Shown one piece after another: positions 27,557 through 36,694 of a stretch of DNA of 36,719 nucleotides (position 1 is its first letter; the number at the start of each line of letters is the position of its first letter). The notes under the pieces were generated by a model. The model was not told the DNA's origin, searched no databases, and saw nothing but the letters and a program-made list of their open reading frames with translations. This DNA is from Hymenobacter crusticola (lineage in GTDB: Bacteria > Bacteroidota > Bacteroidia > Cytophagales > Hymenobacteraceae). The stretch lies in NCBI RefSeq assembly GCF_002154225.1, contig NZ_MTSE01000034.1, forward strand, positions 1,433 through 38,151. The letters run 5' to 3'. The position numbers and the translations under genes were made by a program.

Positions 27557-27596
27557 ATGTAGGATCTCTCGTCATTCTTACCCAGGTGCGAGCACA

Positions 27597-27636
27597 CAGA
27601 CAAGGCAGCACAACCTAGGTCATGCTGCCTTGTTTG
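27597..27636 (+). terminator. Rho-independent terminator after the barrel genes
   Basis: Arms CAAGGCAGCA (27601-27610) and TGCTGCCTTG (27623-27632) with a 12-base loop. The stem extends outward through 27597-27600 and 27633-27636 with one G-T pair, and the 3' side carries TTTT-like sequence. Placed 40 bases after the stop at 27556. Confidence 0.75.
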
Positions 27637-27772
27637 AATATCAAACGCTACTTAGCAACCTCGGTACTGGTGCTTCGCCCGCGTCAGCTAGGTAATGGCG
27701 CACTTCTCCGAAACTGATCCTTAGAACAGCCATTGAGGAAGAAGATCGGTTTGTATCATTTTCTAAATGACC

Positions 27773-28371
27773 GTGGCTGTTGCAGAAATTTATAAGTTGC
27801 TCTGCTTACGCTCACTAAACGTGCTTTCACCTAGAAGACAGGTTGCCCGAGGAACCGTTATAGAAAACGCAAGCACGTCACCTTCTTCTGGACGTGAACG
27901 CCCCATACTGCTCTACAAACTCCTTCCCTTCCCATAAGTTCACAGGGTACTGTACATAGTTCCCGTACTTGGTGGTGGCCCATCCCGGAAACTGATTAGG
28001 CGCGAGGTGCTCATAGCAATAGCCGTGCTCTACTAGGTAACGAGCCGTTGCCCATTGGTCCTCCTCACGTTGTTTAGGCGGCCGAAAGCGGTTAGGTAAC
28101 ACCACCAGTTCTGCTGTGCAGTTCGTACACCGTAGAGGATCCGTAGCGCCATCAGGCACATTAACCGCTTTGCGGCAAGCGAAGCACACGTGTTTAGCGC
28201 CCATACACAAAAGTAACCCTCGTGGTTGTTGCAGAACTATCAGGCCTTCTTAATGATCAGTTGGTTTGCCTCAACAGGCTTGATAAAAGAACAGCATAGG
28301 AAGGTTTACAGTCTATTCTAGCCAATCAAAGCACCGCTTGCCTTCACAGTACCGAGTTCTGCAACAGCCAC
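27773..28371. mobile_element. Small element with 15-base terminal inverted repeats around a zinc-ribbon gene
   Basis: GTGGCTGTTGCAGAA at 27773-27787 is the exact reverse complement of 28357-28371. A near copy in direct orientation (one mismatch) lies inside at 28222-28236, so 28222-28371 on its own could be a 150-base miniature element. The ends resemble those of IS5-like insertion sequences (GGCTGTTGCA). No transposase is present and no target duplication is obvious next to the ends. It may be a non-autonomous element carrying the gene at 27878-28204 or two nested miniature elements. Confidence 0.5.
27878..28204 (-). CDS. Small zinc-ribbon protein
   Basis: 108 residues from ATG 28204; an in-frame TTG at 28210 would add two residues. 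Two CxxC knuckles (VCFACRK and RCTNC) form a zinc ribbon in the first 30 residues. The remainder has a pattern (FRPPKQREEDQWATARYLVE, HGYCYEH) that I associate with small hypothetical proteins common in Hymenobacter. Function unknown; binding nucleic acid or acting as a protein adaptor is possible. CAAAAGTA at 28208-28215 reads TACTTTTG on this strand and sits only 3 bases before the ATG, so either the transcript has almost no leader or the match is chance. It lies inside the inverted-repeat element. Confidence 0.68.
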   Translation of the reverse strand: MGAKHVCFACRKAVNVPDGATDPLRCTNCTAELVVLPNRFRPPKQREEDQWATARYLVEHGYCYEHLAPNQFPGWATTKYGNYVQYPVNLWEGKEFVEQYGAFTSRRR

Positions 28372-28752
28372 ACTCCTTTTACTATACAACTTACGAAACT
28401 CAAAGAAGGGTGGTAAGAGTGGGTAAATAGGCCGAAAAACGGTTCATAAAAGTTGTTCAGCTAGCTGAGTACAGGCTCCTTTGTGGTGAACGAGAAAGTT
28501 ATACTCTCCTTTTAAATAGAAGCTATAGAATGTACTGTTTTCTTTTAATACACTGTTTAAATGACTTGTTACTTCTAGTTTTATCAGTAACTCTATTCTT
28601 TATTGTTAAAACTTGAAGTTTGTCCTTACCAGAAAACTACAAAGTGCTGCTAAAACAAGCTTAATTACTAGCTGTTACGAAAACACAAATAAGTATCTAA
28701 ATGTAATTGATGCGAATGTCTATTAATTTTCCATTAATAAAAAATAATAAAA
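28372..28752. other. Non-coding, AT-rich
   Basis: No gene seen. Bases 28424-28480 resemble 17707-17760 (shared words TAAAT, AAAAA, ATAAAA, TTCAG in the same order). The rest is AT-rich filler before the minus-strand nuclease gene ends. Confidence 0.5.
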
Positions 28753-29484
28753 TTACGACGAGGGAGAAGATATATTGATAAAATAATGTAGTAAATTAAT
28801 ACTAGTGCCATCTTTCCTGAGGCTTGTTGATTCAAATTTACATAATCTATCCGGAGATATTTCTGATAATATAAATAACTTATCATTAGTGTTCCAGATA
28901 GAAGCACTAGTTTTATTAGATTGAATAAGTTCGTCTATCCATGCATTAATTTGATTATGCCAAAATATAAAATTATTTTTATGCACGTATGCTATAATTG
29001 CACTTTCATTAAGTCCAATGCCATGTAAGTTGAGCTTATACCGTTCAATACCACCACTAGGCTTCTTTGAATTAGAACCAATTACATATTCCTTTTCACG
29101 AGATTTACTAGGTGGGGGCAACCGCTTTGCTTCTATAGTATAGAACGGACTGCGATTGAAATGATGCATAAAAACTCCAAAATCAGCCCTTCTTGCATGC
29201 CCTTTTGTAGGTTTTTGCGACACTTCTTTGCAAAATATAAAACTTTCTGATTTAGACAAAGCAGAAAAAAAATTTATAACAAATTGGCTAATTTCTTCTT
29301 CAGAATCATTCATTTCGTTGACATAAAAGTTCTGAAATTCTAAAAGCGTATCTTGCATAAATTTAATTAAGCTATTGAGTATTGTTCCTTTAGGAATTGA
29401 TGGGCTAGGAGCCATATTTCCAAAATTAGAATTTGGATATGAATTGCTAATCATCGACTTAATATCCAGCATTAAATAAATCAA
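28753..29484 (-). CDS. PD-(D/E)XK-type nuclease-like protein, partner of the methyltransferase
   Basis: 243 residues. RRADFGVFM (D101) followed by YTIEAKRL (E118-x-K120) is a textbook PD-(D/E)XK active-site layout, and GGIERYKL about 25 residues later is in the place of the helix that often carries a Gln or Glu. The N-terminal 90 residues are helical. Its front overlaps the end of the methyltransferase gene; start codons at 29484, 29472 and 29454 are all possible, the last one 5 bases after the methyltransferase stop. The tight linkage suggests a restriction nuclease or nickase acting with the adjacent methylase. No named restriction family is recognised. Very AT-rich. Confidence 0.7.
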   Translation of the reverse strand: MIYLMLDIKSMISNSYPNSNFGNMAPSPSIPKGTILNSLIKFMQDTLLEFQNFYVNEMNDSEEEISQFVINFFSALSKSESFIFCKEVSQKPTKGHARRADFGVFMHHFNRSPFYTIEAKRLPPPSKSREKEYVIGSNSKKPSGGIERYKLNLHGIGLNESAIIAYVHKNNFIFWHNQINAWIDELIQSNKTSASIWNTNDKLFILSEISPDRLCKFESTSLRKDGTSINLLHYFINISSPSS

Positions 29485-32443
29485 CTATAACTTCATCAGC
29501 ATCTTTGACTGCGGTAGATCTCAACCAGTATTTTTTTTCTAATGGTTTTATCAAATATATATCATTACCATCATAGAACTTGATAATTTTTGAAAAAGCT
29601 GAGCGTTGGCCTTTGTCCATCATCAAATTAATGTGTTGAAAATTTAATTGGTTGTCAATATGTTTATTTGTTTTTTTTCCAGGTTTGTAACTAAACCTAA
29701 CTAACGCATTAATATCGCTTGTATAACTTGATATCATTTGATATGACATATGGTCATCTGCTTTATGAAACAATTTGTTCAAAACATTGCAAAATACCTC
29801 GGCAAATGAATTTAGATCATCTTGGCTGATGCACTTGAGTATTTGATTCTCCTTGTCTTTAGAAAGATAATCTAGCCAATATACCATAGTATCATTGATG
29901 ATAATATTATCGATGTAAGACAAAACTAGTTCATTCTCACTATTTGGAAAAGGAATATGTAATAGATCTTTTTGTAGAATAGTTTTTGTTGAGCGACTAA
30001 TACCGCTTCGCGCACTAGTAGCCAATATACAAAATCTGTAAAAATTATTATTTTTTATTCTATTGTACAAAATTCGCAACAGATTTTTATCCGGACAATG
30101 AATTCCCATTACTTCCTTAGTGTAAGAAAAATCAATATTCTCACTTAAGTACATTGGTATTGAATTTTGTCCAATATTTTTTTTAATTAGTAACAATGGA
30201 TGTTTAAATTGTTTCGGGTTCCCTGTTCTATAAAAGTATTTATAATTCTGTTGTTTTATATTTTTTATTCCTTCTTCAGTAAAGGAGGACACATCGAATG
30301 TCATGGATTCGCTAATAGCCTCAGATGCCTTGTACTGGCCTGAAGTTAACTCTTCGTTTGTCACCTCCATATCAGGCTTCCTTTTAGTGTAGCCTTCACC
30401 ATATACTAAACCTTCTGGCTTTTTACTGTCTAAAAATTCTTTTAAAGTAGGTAATGATTTAATTCTTTCAAGTAAAGACAAAAGTCTGCCCCCTCCTAAT
30501 AAATTAGACTTCCAAACAGTAGTGTTAGTAGCTGCATCATGAATACTAATAGGGTGGATGTCGTAATGATCAAATTCAAAGTAGTGACGTTGCCGTATTG
30601 TTTTTAATTTTTTGGCAACAATATGCATAGTCTTATTGAATTTAATTTTGCTATTGCGTATGAAAAATGCAGCTACAGCAACATTTTTTTCATTACCCTT
30701 ATTCTTGAATAAAGAATTGCTCAGGTAAGTAAAATCAATGATCTGAGGAATGTTATAATTATTAAATAGGTATTCCCTAAACTCATTAGCTATTTTAGAA
30801 TTATTGTATAACAAAGGCCCTGCAGGAAGAACAAAGCATAATATTCCAGAATTATTATTTATAATACTAGCTGCAATTAAAGTAAACAAAAGCGCACTTT
30901 GATTATTTGGAAAATTTATTTTATCTTCTAAATTACTTGATAACAAGTGTTTTTTAAATAATTTGCCAGTGTATTCAATAAAAGGAGGGTTACCGATAAT
31001 CAAATCGAATTGTTTTGATTTATTATTGCCGCCCCAAGAGTAAAAATCACTGCAGATAATGTTGTTTCGCAAATCGTTAAATTTCAAATCTTCCCAAATT
31101 ACTTTTGGGGATAACATATCACATAAACTTAGACTAAGGCTGAATGTAGCCAAGTCTACAGCTTCAGAAGATATATCTATTCCATAAATACTATTTATAA
31201 GCAATTCTTGCAAATGAGACAAGTGTTCTCTACTAGGTTTAATCCAATTGTTAGTTTCTTTAAACTTAGATACACGCCACCAATCTACAAGACGCTTGAA
31301 TGCAGATACTAAGAATATACCAGAACCGCAAGCTGGATCAAGTATTTTGAGGCTTTGCTTAGGCTCGTTCATTGGCATACACTCATCAACTAGAAGGTTA
31401 ACAAGATATGAAGGCGTGTATGCTACTCCTTCAGACTTATCTGCTTCTAGCATTTCTTCATATATGCTACTGATTAATTCGACTGGCAAGTAATTAAAGG
31501 AATATAGTTTCCATAAAACGTATTGATTGTTATCGAGTTCTGCAGACAGAAAATTAATTAGAGGAGACAAATTCACTCTTTTTACATCATCTCTATACTC
31601 ATTTAGTATATTAAAAATATTTCCACTAAAATGATTAGTCAAGAAGTCAAAAACATTTAGTATATAAGTATTGTTCTTGTCCAGTCCGTTTCTTATTACA
31701 TCAACAAAGCTTTCTGAAAAACCAAATTCTGGTTTGTTGAATATGTCTTTTGAAAAAACTCTTGTTTCGTATCCATTCCTATCGATATCAATACGTTCCT
31801 CTAAATACTTAACCAATATACTCAGAACAAGAAGTTTGTTAGCTAATTTCTTATCAAGAGTTATATCTCTAAGAAATAACTTGCGCGCATTTCTTAACTC
31901 AGTAATAAGCTTTTCATATGCTGTATTATTATAACTAAATTCATCTCCATGGTTTTCCCAGAAAGAACCATCAATAAATCTTTTTCCTGAATACTCGTAA
32001 TATTTCTCTTTTGCCTCACCAATAATTTTTAATACATCAAATGGCTGAAGAGTTATGATACCTTGTTTATTTATTTCAACTGGTTTAGATGAGTTAAAAA
32101 TTTTTATTTCTGAATTATATATGATAAAATATATTCTTACATCGGTGCTACTCCATACGTTTTTATGAAGTTCTATTAAGTCTTTTTCCTCTTTGTGGCT
32201 TCTGGTAAAATCGAATATATATACTTGTGCAATAGAGCTTTCGTCTGAGCTTAAGTTATTTCTAAAAAACACTGCATCTGCTCCAATCTTCTTGGCCCGC
32301 TCCAATGCAAATCGTTGATAGAAATTGATTGAAATACTAGTAATCTCTAAGTCTGATGTGAGTAGTATATTAGAAGGGTTAGCTTCCAAGCTCATGTCAA
32401 GCTGGGAGAGCCCCTTCACGAAGGCACTTTCAAGTTCTCTCAT
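29459..32443 (-). CDS. Large N6-adenine DNA methyltransferase, Eco57I/type IIG-like architecture
   Basis: 994 residues. Motif I LDPACGSG at 368-375, preceded by AYTPSYLVNLLVDE (341-354), and motif IV NPPF at 485-488 place it among gamma-class N6-adenine methyltransferases. Residues 1-150 form an alpha/beta domain (GADAVFF, QVYIFDF, VRIYFIIYNSEIKIF) that looks like the N-terminal domain of type IIG enzymes but lacks a clear nuclease D-ExK set. The C-terminal 350 residues should be the target recognition domain. The nuclease function is probably supplied by the overlapping downstream gene. GC content is low throughout, unlike the hsd operon. It could be a two-gene type II-like restriction system or another methylation-guided defence. 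Confidence 0.82.
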   Translation of the reverse strand: MRELESAFVKGLSQLDMSLEANPSNILLTSDLEITSISINFYQRFALERAKKIGADAVFFRNNLSSDESSIAQVYIFDFTRSHKEEKDLIELHKNVWSSTDVRIYFIIYNSEIKIFNSSKPVEINKQGIITLQPFDVLKIIGEAKEKYYEYSGKRFIDGSFWENHGDEFSYNNTAYEKLITELRNARKLFLRDITLDKKLANKLLVLSILVKYLEERIDIDRNGYETRVFSKDIFNKPEFGFSESFVDVIRNGLDKNNTYILNVFDFLTNHFSGNIFNILNEYRDDVKRVNLSPLINFLSAELDNNQYVLWKLYSFNYLPVELISSIYEEMLEADKSEGVAYTPSYLVNLLVDECMPMNEPKQSLKILDPACGSGIFLVSAFKRLVDWWRVSKFKETNNWIKPSREHLSHLQELLINSIYGIDISSEAVDLATFSLSLSLCDMLSPKVIWEDLKFNDLRNNIICSDFYSWGGNNKSKQFDLIIGNPPFIEYTGKLFKKHLLSSNLEDKINFPNNQSALLFTLIAASIINNNSGILCFVLPAGPLLYNNSKIANEFREYLFNNYNIPQIIDFTYLSNSLFKNKGNEKNVAVAAFFIRNSKIKFNKTMHIVAKKLKTIRQRHYFEFDHYDIHPISIHDAATNTTVWKSNLLGGGRLLSLLERIKSLPTLKEFLDSKKPEGLVYGEGYTKRKPDMEVTNEELTSGQYKASEAISESMTFDVSSFTEEGIKNIKQQNYKYFYRTGNPKQFKHPLLLIKKNIGQNSIPMYLSENIDFSYTKEVMGIHCPDKNLLRILYNRIKNNNFYRFCILATSARSGISRSTKTILQKDLLHIPFPNSENELVLSYIDNIIINDTMVYWLDYLSKDKENQILKCISQDDLNSFAEVFCNVLNKLFHKADDHMSYQMISSYTSDINALVRFSYKPGKKTNKHIDNQLNFQHINLMMDKGQRSAFSKIIKFYDGNDIYLIKPLEKKYWLRSTAVKDADEVIVDLFNAGY

Positions 32444-32463
32444 TGTTATGTCACTGCTATACT

Positions 32464-32496
32464 CAAAAGTAGATTAAAACTAATAAACTTGGCAAT
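32464..32496 (-). promoter_or_regulatory. Promoter of the methyltransferase gene, Bacteroidota type
   Basis: On the minus strand ATTG (32496-32493), a 21-base spacer and an exact TAnnTTTG match TACTTTTG (32471-32464). The start codon lies 20 bases further on, giving a short leader. Confidence 0.55.
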
Positions 32497-32720
32497 TATA
32501 TTATAAGTATCTGAAAATTAAATACATGCGGCTCCATAGGAATATTTTTGTGCTCTAGTTGTCTTCAATAGGATTAGCTACTTCTGATAGAAAAGAACTA
32601 TACTTGAATACTAACCTAATAGTTAAAATCATGAGTAACTATCCGGCTCGTCATCAGGGTAAAAATGTTTGCTATGCCTTACTATGTTGTAATAGTCTCC
32701 AATGAATTCACTTTTCTTAT
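32497..32720. other. Non-coding gap
   Basis: AT-rich sequence between the methyltransferase promoter and the type IIG remnant. Nothing supported. Confidence 0.4.
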
Positions 32721-33154
32721 GATTTCCCGTTTGACGAATATGAATTGCTAAGCATCTCCTCGACAAATTTATAGCTTCAGACTCTAACCGACGTAGCAAA
32801 GAAACTGTACGCCTTTCTCGACATACTTGAACAAATGTGCGTGCCTATTGCTCAAGATTTAGCTACTCGCAACCACAAGCTCAATGTCGAATAACTCGCT
32901 TTTTAGCTTGATCGTATCATCTTCCTGCGAATTGCTGAAAATCGTGGCGTTGAGCCCGAATGCAACTTCAAGAATATAGCTGCTATCAAATCATAAGAGG
33001 GTATTTCCCTATCCTTATTCGATCGTTCTGAGCTGCCTCTGCTCGTTACAACTCTGGTCTTTTCGACTTTGAAAAGGATACGCTTTTTACCCAGGTCTGC
33101 TTAGATAATGCTATCTTAAAACCTCTCCTCAAAGGATATTTGCTCAAGATCTAA
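32721..33154 (+). pseudogene. Remnant of a type IIG restriction enzyme, N-terminal part
   Basis: Conceptual translation gives PIAQDLATRNHKLN, then LDRIIFLRIAENRGVEP (32907-32957), then after a frame change ARYNSGLFDFEKD (33041-33079) and LDNAILKPLLKGYLL up to the stop at 33152-33154. These match, in order, the family blocks for the region before the methylase motifs of type IIG enzymes: the RNP helix, the DRIIFLRICEDRGIEP helix, the YNSGLFHF strand and the following Asp-Leu-Lys helix. There are in-frame stops at 32772, 32892, 32904, 32994 and 33029, plus one frameshift. The stop at 33029 looks like CGA to TGA in the usual FRAA word. The methylase and recognition parts are missing, replaced by the SIR2-STAND gene 20 bases on. 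Confidence 0.75.
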
Positions 33155-33174
33155 AATCACACTCGTAGTTATTA

Positions 33175-36006
33175 ATGAAAATATATGAAAAAGCAGCTTT
33201 AATTACAGCTGCACGAGTAGCTAAAAAACCGATTGCTTTCCTAGTCGGGTCTCCTATATCTAATGAAAATGGGGTGGGAGTACCCGGTGTAGGGGATATA
33301 CTCGACTGTGTTCGTGAAGAGATTACTGAATCAGCAAGTAGTGAATTGCCTAAATTTGAAGCAGAAATAGCTGGTAAGCAAGGTAGTGATGCTTATCAAG
33401 CTGCTATGACTTGGGTTCAAGGATACTTATTACAAGATGCAGTAAATAGTATAATAGCAAGAGCTGTTTTAAAAGCACGTAACCCTAAAAGTTCAAAGGA
33501 CTTTTCTGAAGACGGTGTCCCGGAAGACTGGAATATTCCCTCTGGTGTTCATCAATTAGCTTGGCTTGTTTGTCAGAATAGAGACCAGTTCCCCGGACCA
33601 GTTATGACTACTAATTTTGATCCGTTGTTATCATTAGCGGTGACTGCTAATGGAGGTAATCCTGTATTAAGAGTTATATTGGCAGATGGTAATCTAACAT
33701 ATAATGTTAAGCAAGCAGGACAGGTTGAAATAATACATTTACATGGATATTGGCGTGGAACAGACACAATGCACACTCCAGGGCAGCTTACAGCACCTCG
33801 CCCAAGATTAAAAGAATCGCTGAAATCTATACTGCATAAACATACACTCATCGTTGTTGCGTATGGAGGATGGGACGATATCTTTGCACAAGCATTATCA
33901 GAAGCTGTGCAAGACAGTGCGACCGACATAAATGTACTTTGGTGTTTTAGGGGTGACAATTTAGAAGTAGAAAAATATAATAATCCAGCGTTATTTCAGC
34001 GTATTAGCCCGCTCCTGATATCTGGTAGATTCAATGCTTATGGGAATATCAACTGCCACACGATTTTTGAAGAAATAAGTGCTGCTTTGCCAAAGAAGAT
34101 CAATGAGGAAAACAGAAACGATACAGGAATTGAAAAATCTCCTCTGTTAGGCTGGCAGCTACTTACTTCGGCATTCCTTAACAATCTTCCTGCACTTTCT
34201 TCAGAAGAAACAATTCGTTACTTCGATGGTGCTATACCATCTTTAAGGCACGCTATATCGAAAGATATTCCTAGACGAGAAAAAGTTAGTGAATTAAGCG
34301 CTTTATTTAATGAGGCCGTTTCTGTTAAAGATGCTGCTTCCCTTCAGTTGATTCGAGCTGCAGGGGGTGAAGGCAAAACAACTATTTTGCTTCAAACAGC
34401 AGTCGATGCAGTTATGTCTGGTAAATGGAAAGTTGTTTGGCGCAACTCTCCATTGGAAGGCTTACCTTTAGCTGATGTTGAGAAATTAGATAAAACTTTT
34501 CAATGGCTTATTGTAGCTGATGACGCCGATAACATTGTAGAGCAAATAGCGAATGCAGTAAAACGACTACATAACATAGGTAGTACTAATGTTCACTTCC
34601 TTTTAGCTTCTCGTGACGCAGATTGGCGCAGTGCAAAAGGGGACAGAAAAAGTTGGGAACAATGGCTAATAAAAAGATCTGATTGTTTTTTACGTAGTAT
34701 TAGCTCAGACGATGCCAAAATAGTAGTAAAAGCGTGGGGCAAGTTTGGACCTGTAGGACTACGTTCACTGGCGTCAACTGGAAAATTGCCCGAAAGAGCA
34801 CTTAAACTGCTCAATGCTGTTTGGGATGCAGATCGAGACAATGCGGCATGGGGTAGCCCAGGTGACGGATCTTTTTTCGGTGGATTACTTGAAGTTAGAT
34901 TTGGCCAAGGTGGACTTCGGGCTCATGTTTTGGAGTTCTTAAAACGTTTGCAGGCTATTAGTATTTCAGAGAGTAGCAATGCTAGCACATTGCTTGATGC
35001 TCTACTCTATATCTCTGCTTGTCATGGAGTAGGATTACATGGCTTAGATAGTAGAATACTAGCTGATTTAGTTGGTGTACCTCGTGATTGGATCCACAGC
35101 CGTGTTGTCAGACTACTAGGTGCTGAAGCTGGAGCAACAGATAGCGGAGGTTATATTTTTACACGGCATAGTAAAGTAGCTGCAGCTATCATTGTCGAAG
35201 CAGAAAGATCTTTTGGTGTAGATTTTTCAGAAGTTTGGATGCGTTTGGTTAAGCAGACTGCTGAGGCAAGTCAGGATCCTTACTTTGACAGTAAATCTTA
35301 CATTCCAATTTTAAATGCTGGACCAAAATTGCAAAATATGTTGCCTTCTGAATTATCAGAAGAACGCAGAAAGATAATTGCAATAGCTGCTGCTAGAGCA
35401 GCTGTTACTGCAGAGCCAAACAAAGTACGTGCTATAACTAGTTTAGGTAAAACTTATAGAAATGCACAAGAATTTCAGCTTGCAGTTTCTTTATTCAGAG
35501 ATAATTATCGTAAAATATCATCTGCTGAGGACTGCAAATTAATCAGGGGCTATGTTTCTGAATGGACTATTTCTGAAAGTGAATCTGGTAAAGAATTACG
35601 CCACGTATTAGCAAGCGCATGGTTAGCAGGGCTTTCTCTATCAGATATTTTTAATCCTATTAGTATTACTCCTGATGATATATTGATTATATGTTCTAGT
35701 TTTGGTATCATATTCAATAGATTAGAAAAGTATACAGGAGAAATGTGCTATGGTTTTGCTGTGCGAGCTGCTGCTTTCATTGGGAGGCTTGCTAAAGACG
35801 ACCCTAGAGGTAACGACTATTTTGATCGATACGATCGATTTGCTGACCAGTTAAATGTGCCTTATTTAGATAGCGTTGATGAAGCTATTGATTGGATTCA
35901 GAAGGCGTTATATCAAGTGAAGTTAAACTTGCAAGAGCAATTTTTAATTGATATTGCTGATGGTAAGCAGATATCATTTGAAAACTTAAAAGCTGTTTCG
36001 GGTTAA
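33175..36006 (+). CDS. SIR2-STAND anti-phage type protein
   Basis: 943 residues. Residues 1-300 are a SIR2-like domain: FLVGSPISNENGVGVPGVGD (22-41) is the nucleotide loop, TTNFD (145-149) has the catalytic-type Asn, HLHG (188-191) the catalytic-type His, and VVAYGGWDD (227-235) the closing motif. Residues about 390-650 form a P-loop NTPase of the STAND kind: Walker A GGEGKTT (397-403), Walker B WLIVADDADN (444-453) and an LLASRDADWR sensor. The C-terminal 300 residues are helical with TPR-like stretches (AITSLGKTYRNAQEFQLAVS). In known relatives (Avs5-like and defence-associated sirtuins) the C-terminal part senses a phage protein and the SIR2 domain destroys NAD. Single gene, opposite to the methyltransferase. 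All key residues appear intact. Confidence 0.85.
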   Translation: MKIYEKAALITAARVAKKPIAFLVGSPISNENGVGVPGVGDILDCVREEITESASSELPKFEAEIAGKQGSDAYQAAMTWVQGYLLQDAVNSIIARAVLKARNPKSSKDFSEDGVPEDWNIPSGVHQLAWLVCQNRDQFPGPVMTTNFDPLLSLAVTANGGNPVLRVILADGNLTYNVKQAGQVEIIHLHGYWRGTDTMHTPGQLTAPRPRLKESLKSILHKHTLIVVAYGGWDDIFAQALSEAVQDSATDINVLWCFRGDNLEVEKYNNPALFQRISPLLISGRFNAYGNINCHTIFEEISAALPKKINEENRNDTGIEKSPLLGWQLLTSAFLNNLPALSSEETIRYFDGAIPSLRHAISKDIPRREKVSELSALFNEAVSVKDAASLQLIRAAGGEGKTTILLQTAVDAVMSGKWKVVWRNSPLEGLPLADVEKLDKTFQWLIVADDADNIVEQIANAVKRLHNIGSTNVHFLLASRDADWRSAKGDRKSWEQWLIKRSDCFLRSISSDDAKIVVKAWGKFGPVGLRSLASTGKLPERALKLLNAVWDADRDNAAWGSPGDGSFFGGLLEVRFGQGGLRAHVLEFLKRLQAISISESSNASTLLDALLYISACHGVGLHGLDSRILADLVGVPRDWIHSRVVRLLGAEAGATDSGGYIFTRHSKVAAAIIVEAERSFGVDFSEVWMRLVKQTAEASQDPYFDSKSYIPILNAGPKLQNMLPSELSEERRKIIAIAAARAAVTAEPNKVRAITSLGKTYRNAQEFQLAVSLFRDNYRKISSAEDCKLIRGYVSEWTISESESGKELRHVLASAWLAGLSLSDIFNPISITPDDILIICSSFGIIFNRLEKYTGEMCYGFAVRAAAFIGRLAKDDPRGNDYFDRYDRFADQLNVPYLDSVDEAIDWIQKALYQVKLNLQEQFLIDIADGKQISFENLKAVSG

Positions 36007-36260
36007 AGGAACATGAAATTAAACATCCGGCTGTTGTGAATTTATTTTACCAAACTATTTACAGCAATATTAAACTCAATTGATGTGAAAATATTTTTTT
36101 TCGCATTTAATATCTTATCGGTGATTTTTCCAAATTTCATTCTTACTATTTGAAATAGTCGCCAATCATAATACAGGGCTAAGCATTAAAAATCGCATGC
36201 CGCTTTTGTAGCGCTTAGAGATGTACTCGGTTAGTAAGTTTAACGCTTATGGATGGTAGT

Positions 36261-36298
36261 AAAGTGGCTTTGTAAAAAGCAAAGTCACTTTGCTTTTT
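36261..36298 (+). terminator. Rho-independent terminator downstream of the SIR2-STAND gene
   Basis: AAAGTGGCTTTG (36261-36272) pairs with CAAAGTCACTTT (36280-36291) with one G-T pair, followed by GCTTTTTTT. An alternative hairpin, AAAAAGCAAAGT with ACTTTGCTTTTT (36274-36285 and 36287-36298), uses the same bases. Confidence 0.65.
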
Positions 36299-36610
36299 TT
36301 CTAATGTGTAGCCTCCAGTTGTACTATCCTATCTATTGTCTGCTCAGATTAAATTATGTATACTGCTGCTTCAAGTATAGGATATTGCCTCGGATTTTGC
36401 CCATAAAACTAATGTACTAAACCAAACTCTTATACTTTGTCATATCGTGCGTATAGGCCGGAAATATTAATACTTACTCTACACCGCAGCTACCAATATG
36501 TAGAGCTATACAAGTCAAATAGGTTTTAAATCCAAACCCTGATTGTACCTGTAAAGTAATGTAATAGCAAGCAACACAACATAAACGACCAATCACAATA
36601 TACTACACCG

Positions 36611-36694
36611 GTTAGCCAAGCAGATCGGTGAAGGCTGCGATAGAGCTTGTATCCTTACTTAAATGCCCGTTCAAGTAAGGATACACTGGCTAAC
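36611..36694. repeat. Nested inverted repeat near the window end
   Basis: Inner arms of 13 bases, perfect: TGTATCCTTACTT (36648-36660) and AAGTAAGGATACA (36673-36685), 12-base spacer. Outer arms of 8 bases, perfect: GTTAGCCA (36611-36618) and TGGCTAAC (36687-36694). No T run follows, so a terminator is less likely than a recombination, nicking or replication-linked site. Confidence 0.6.
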
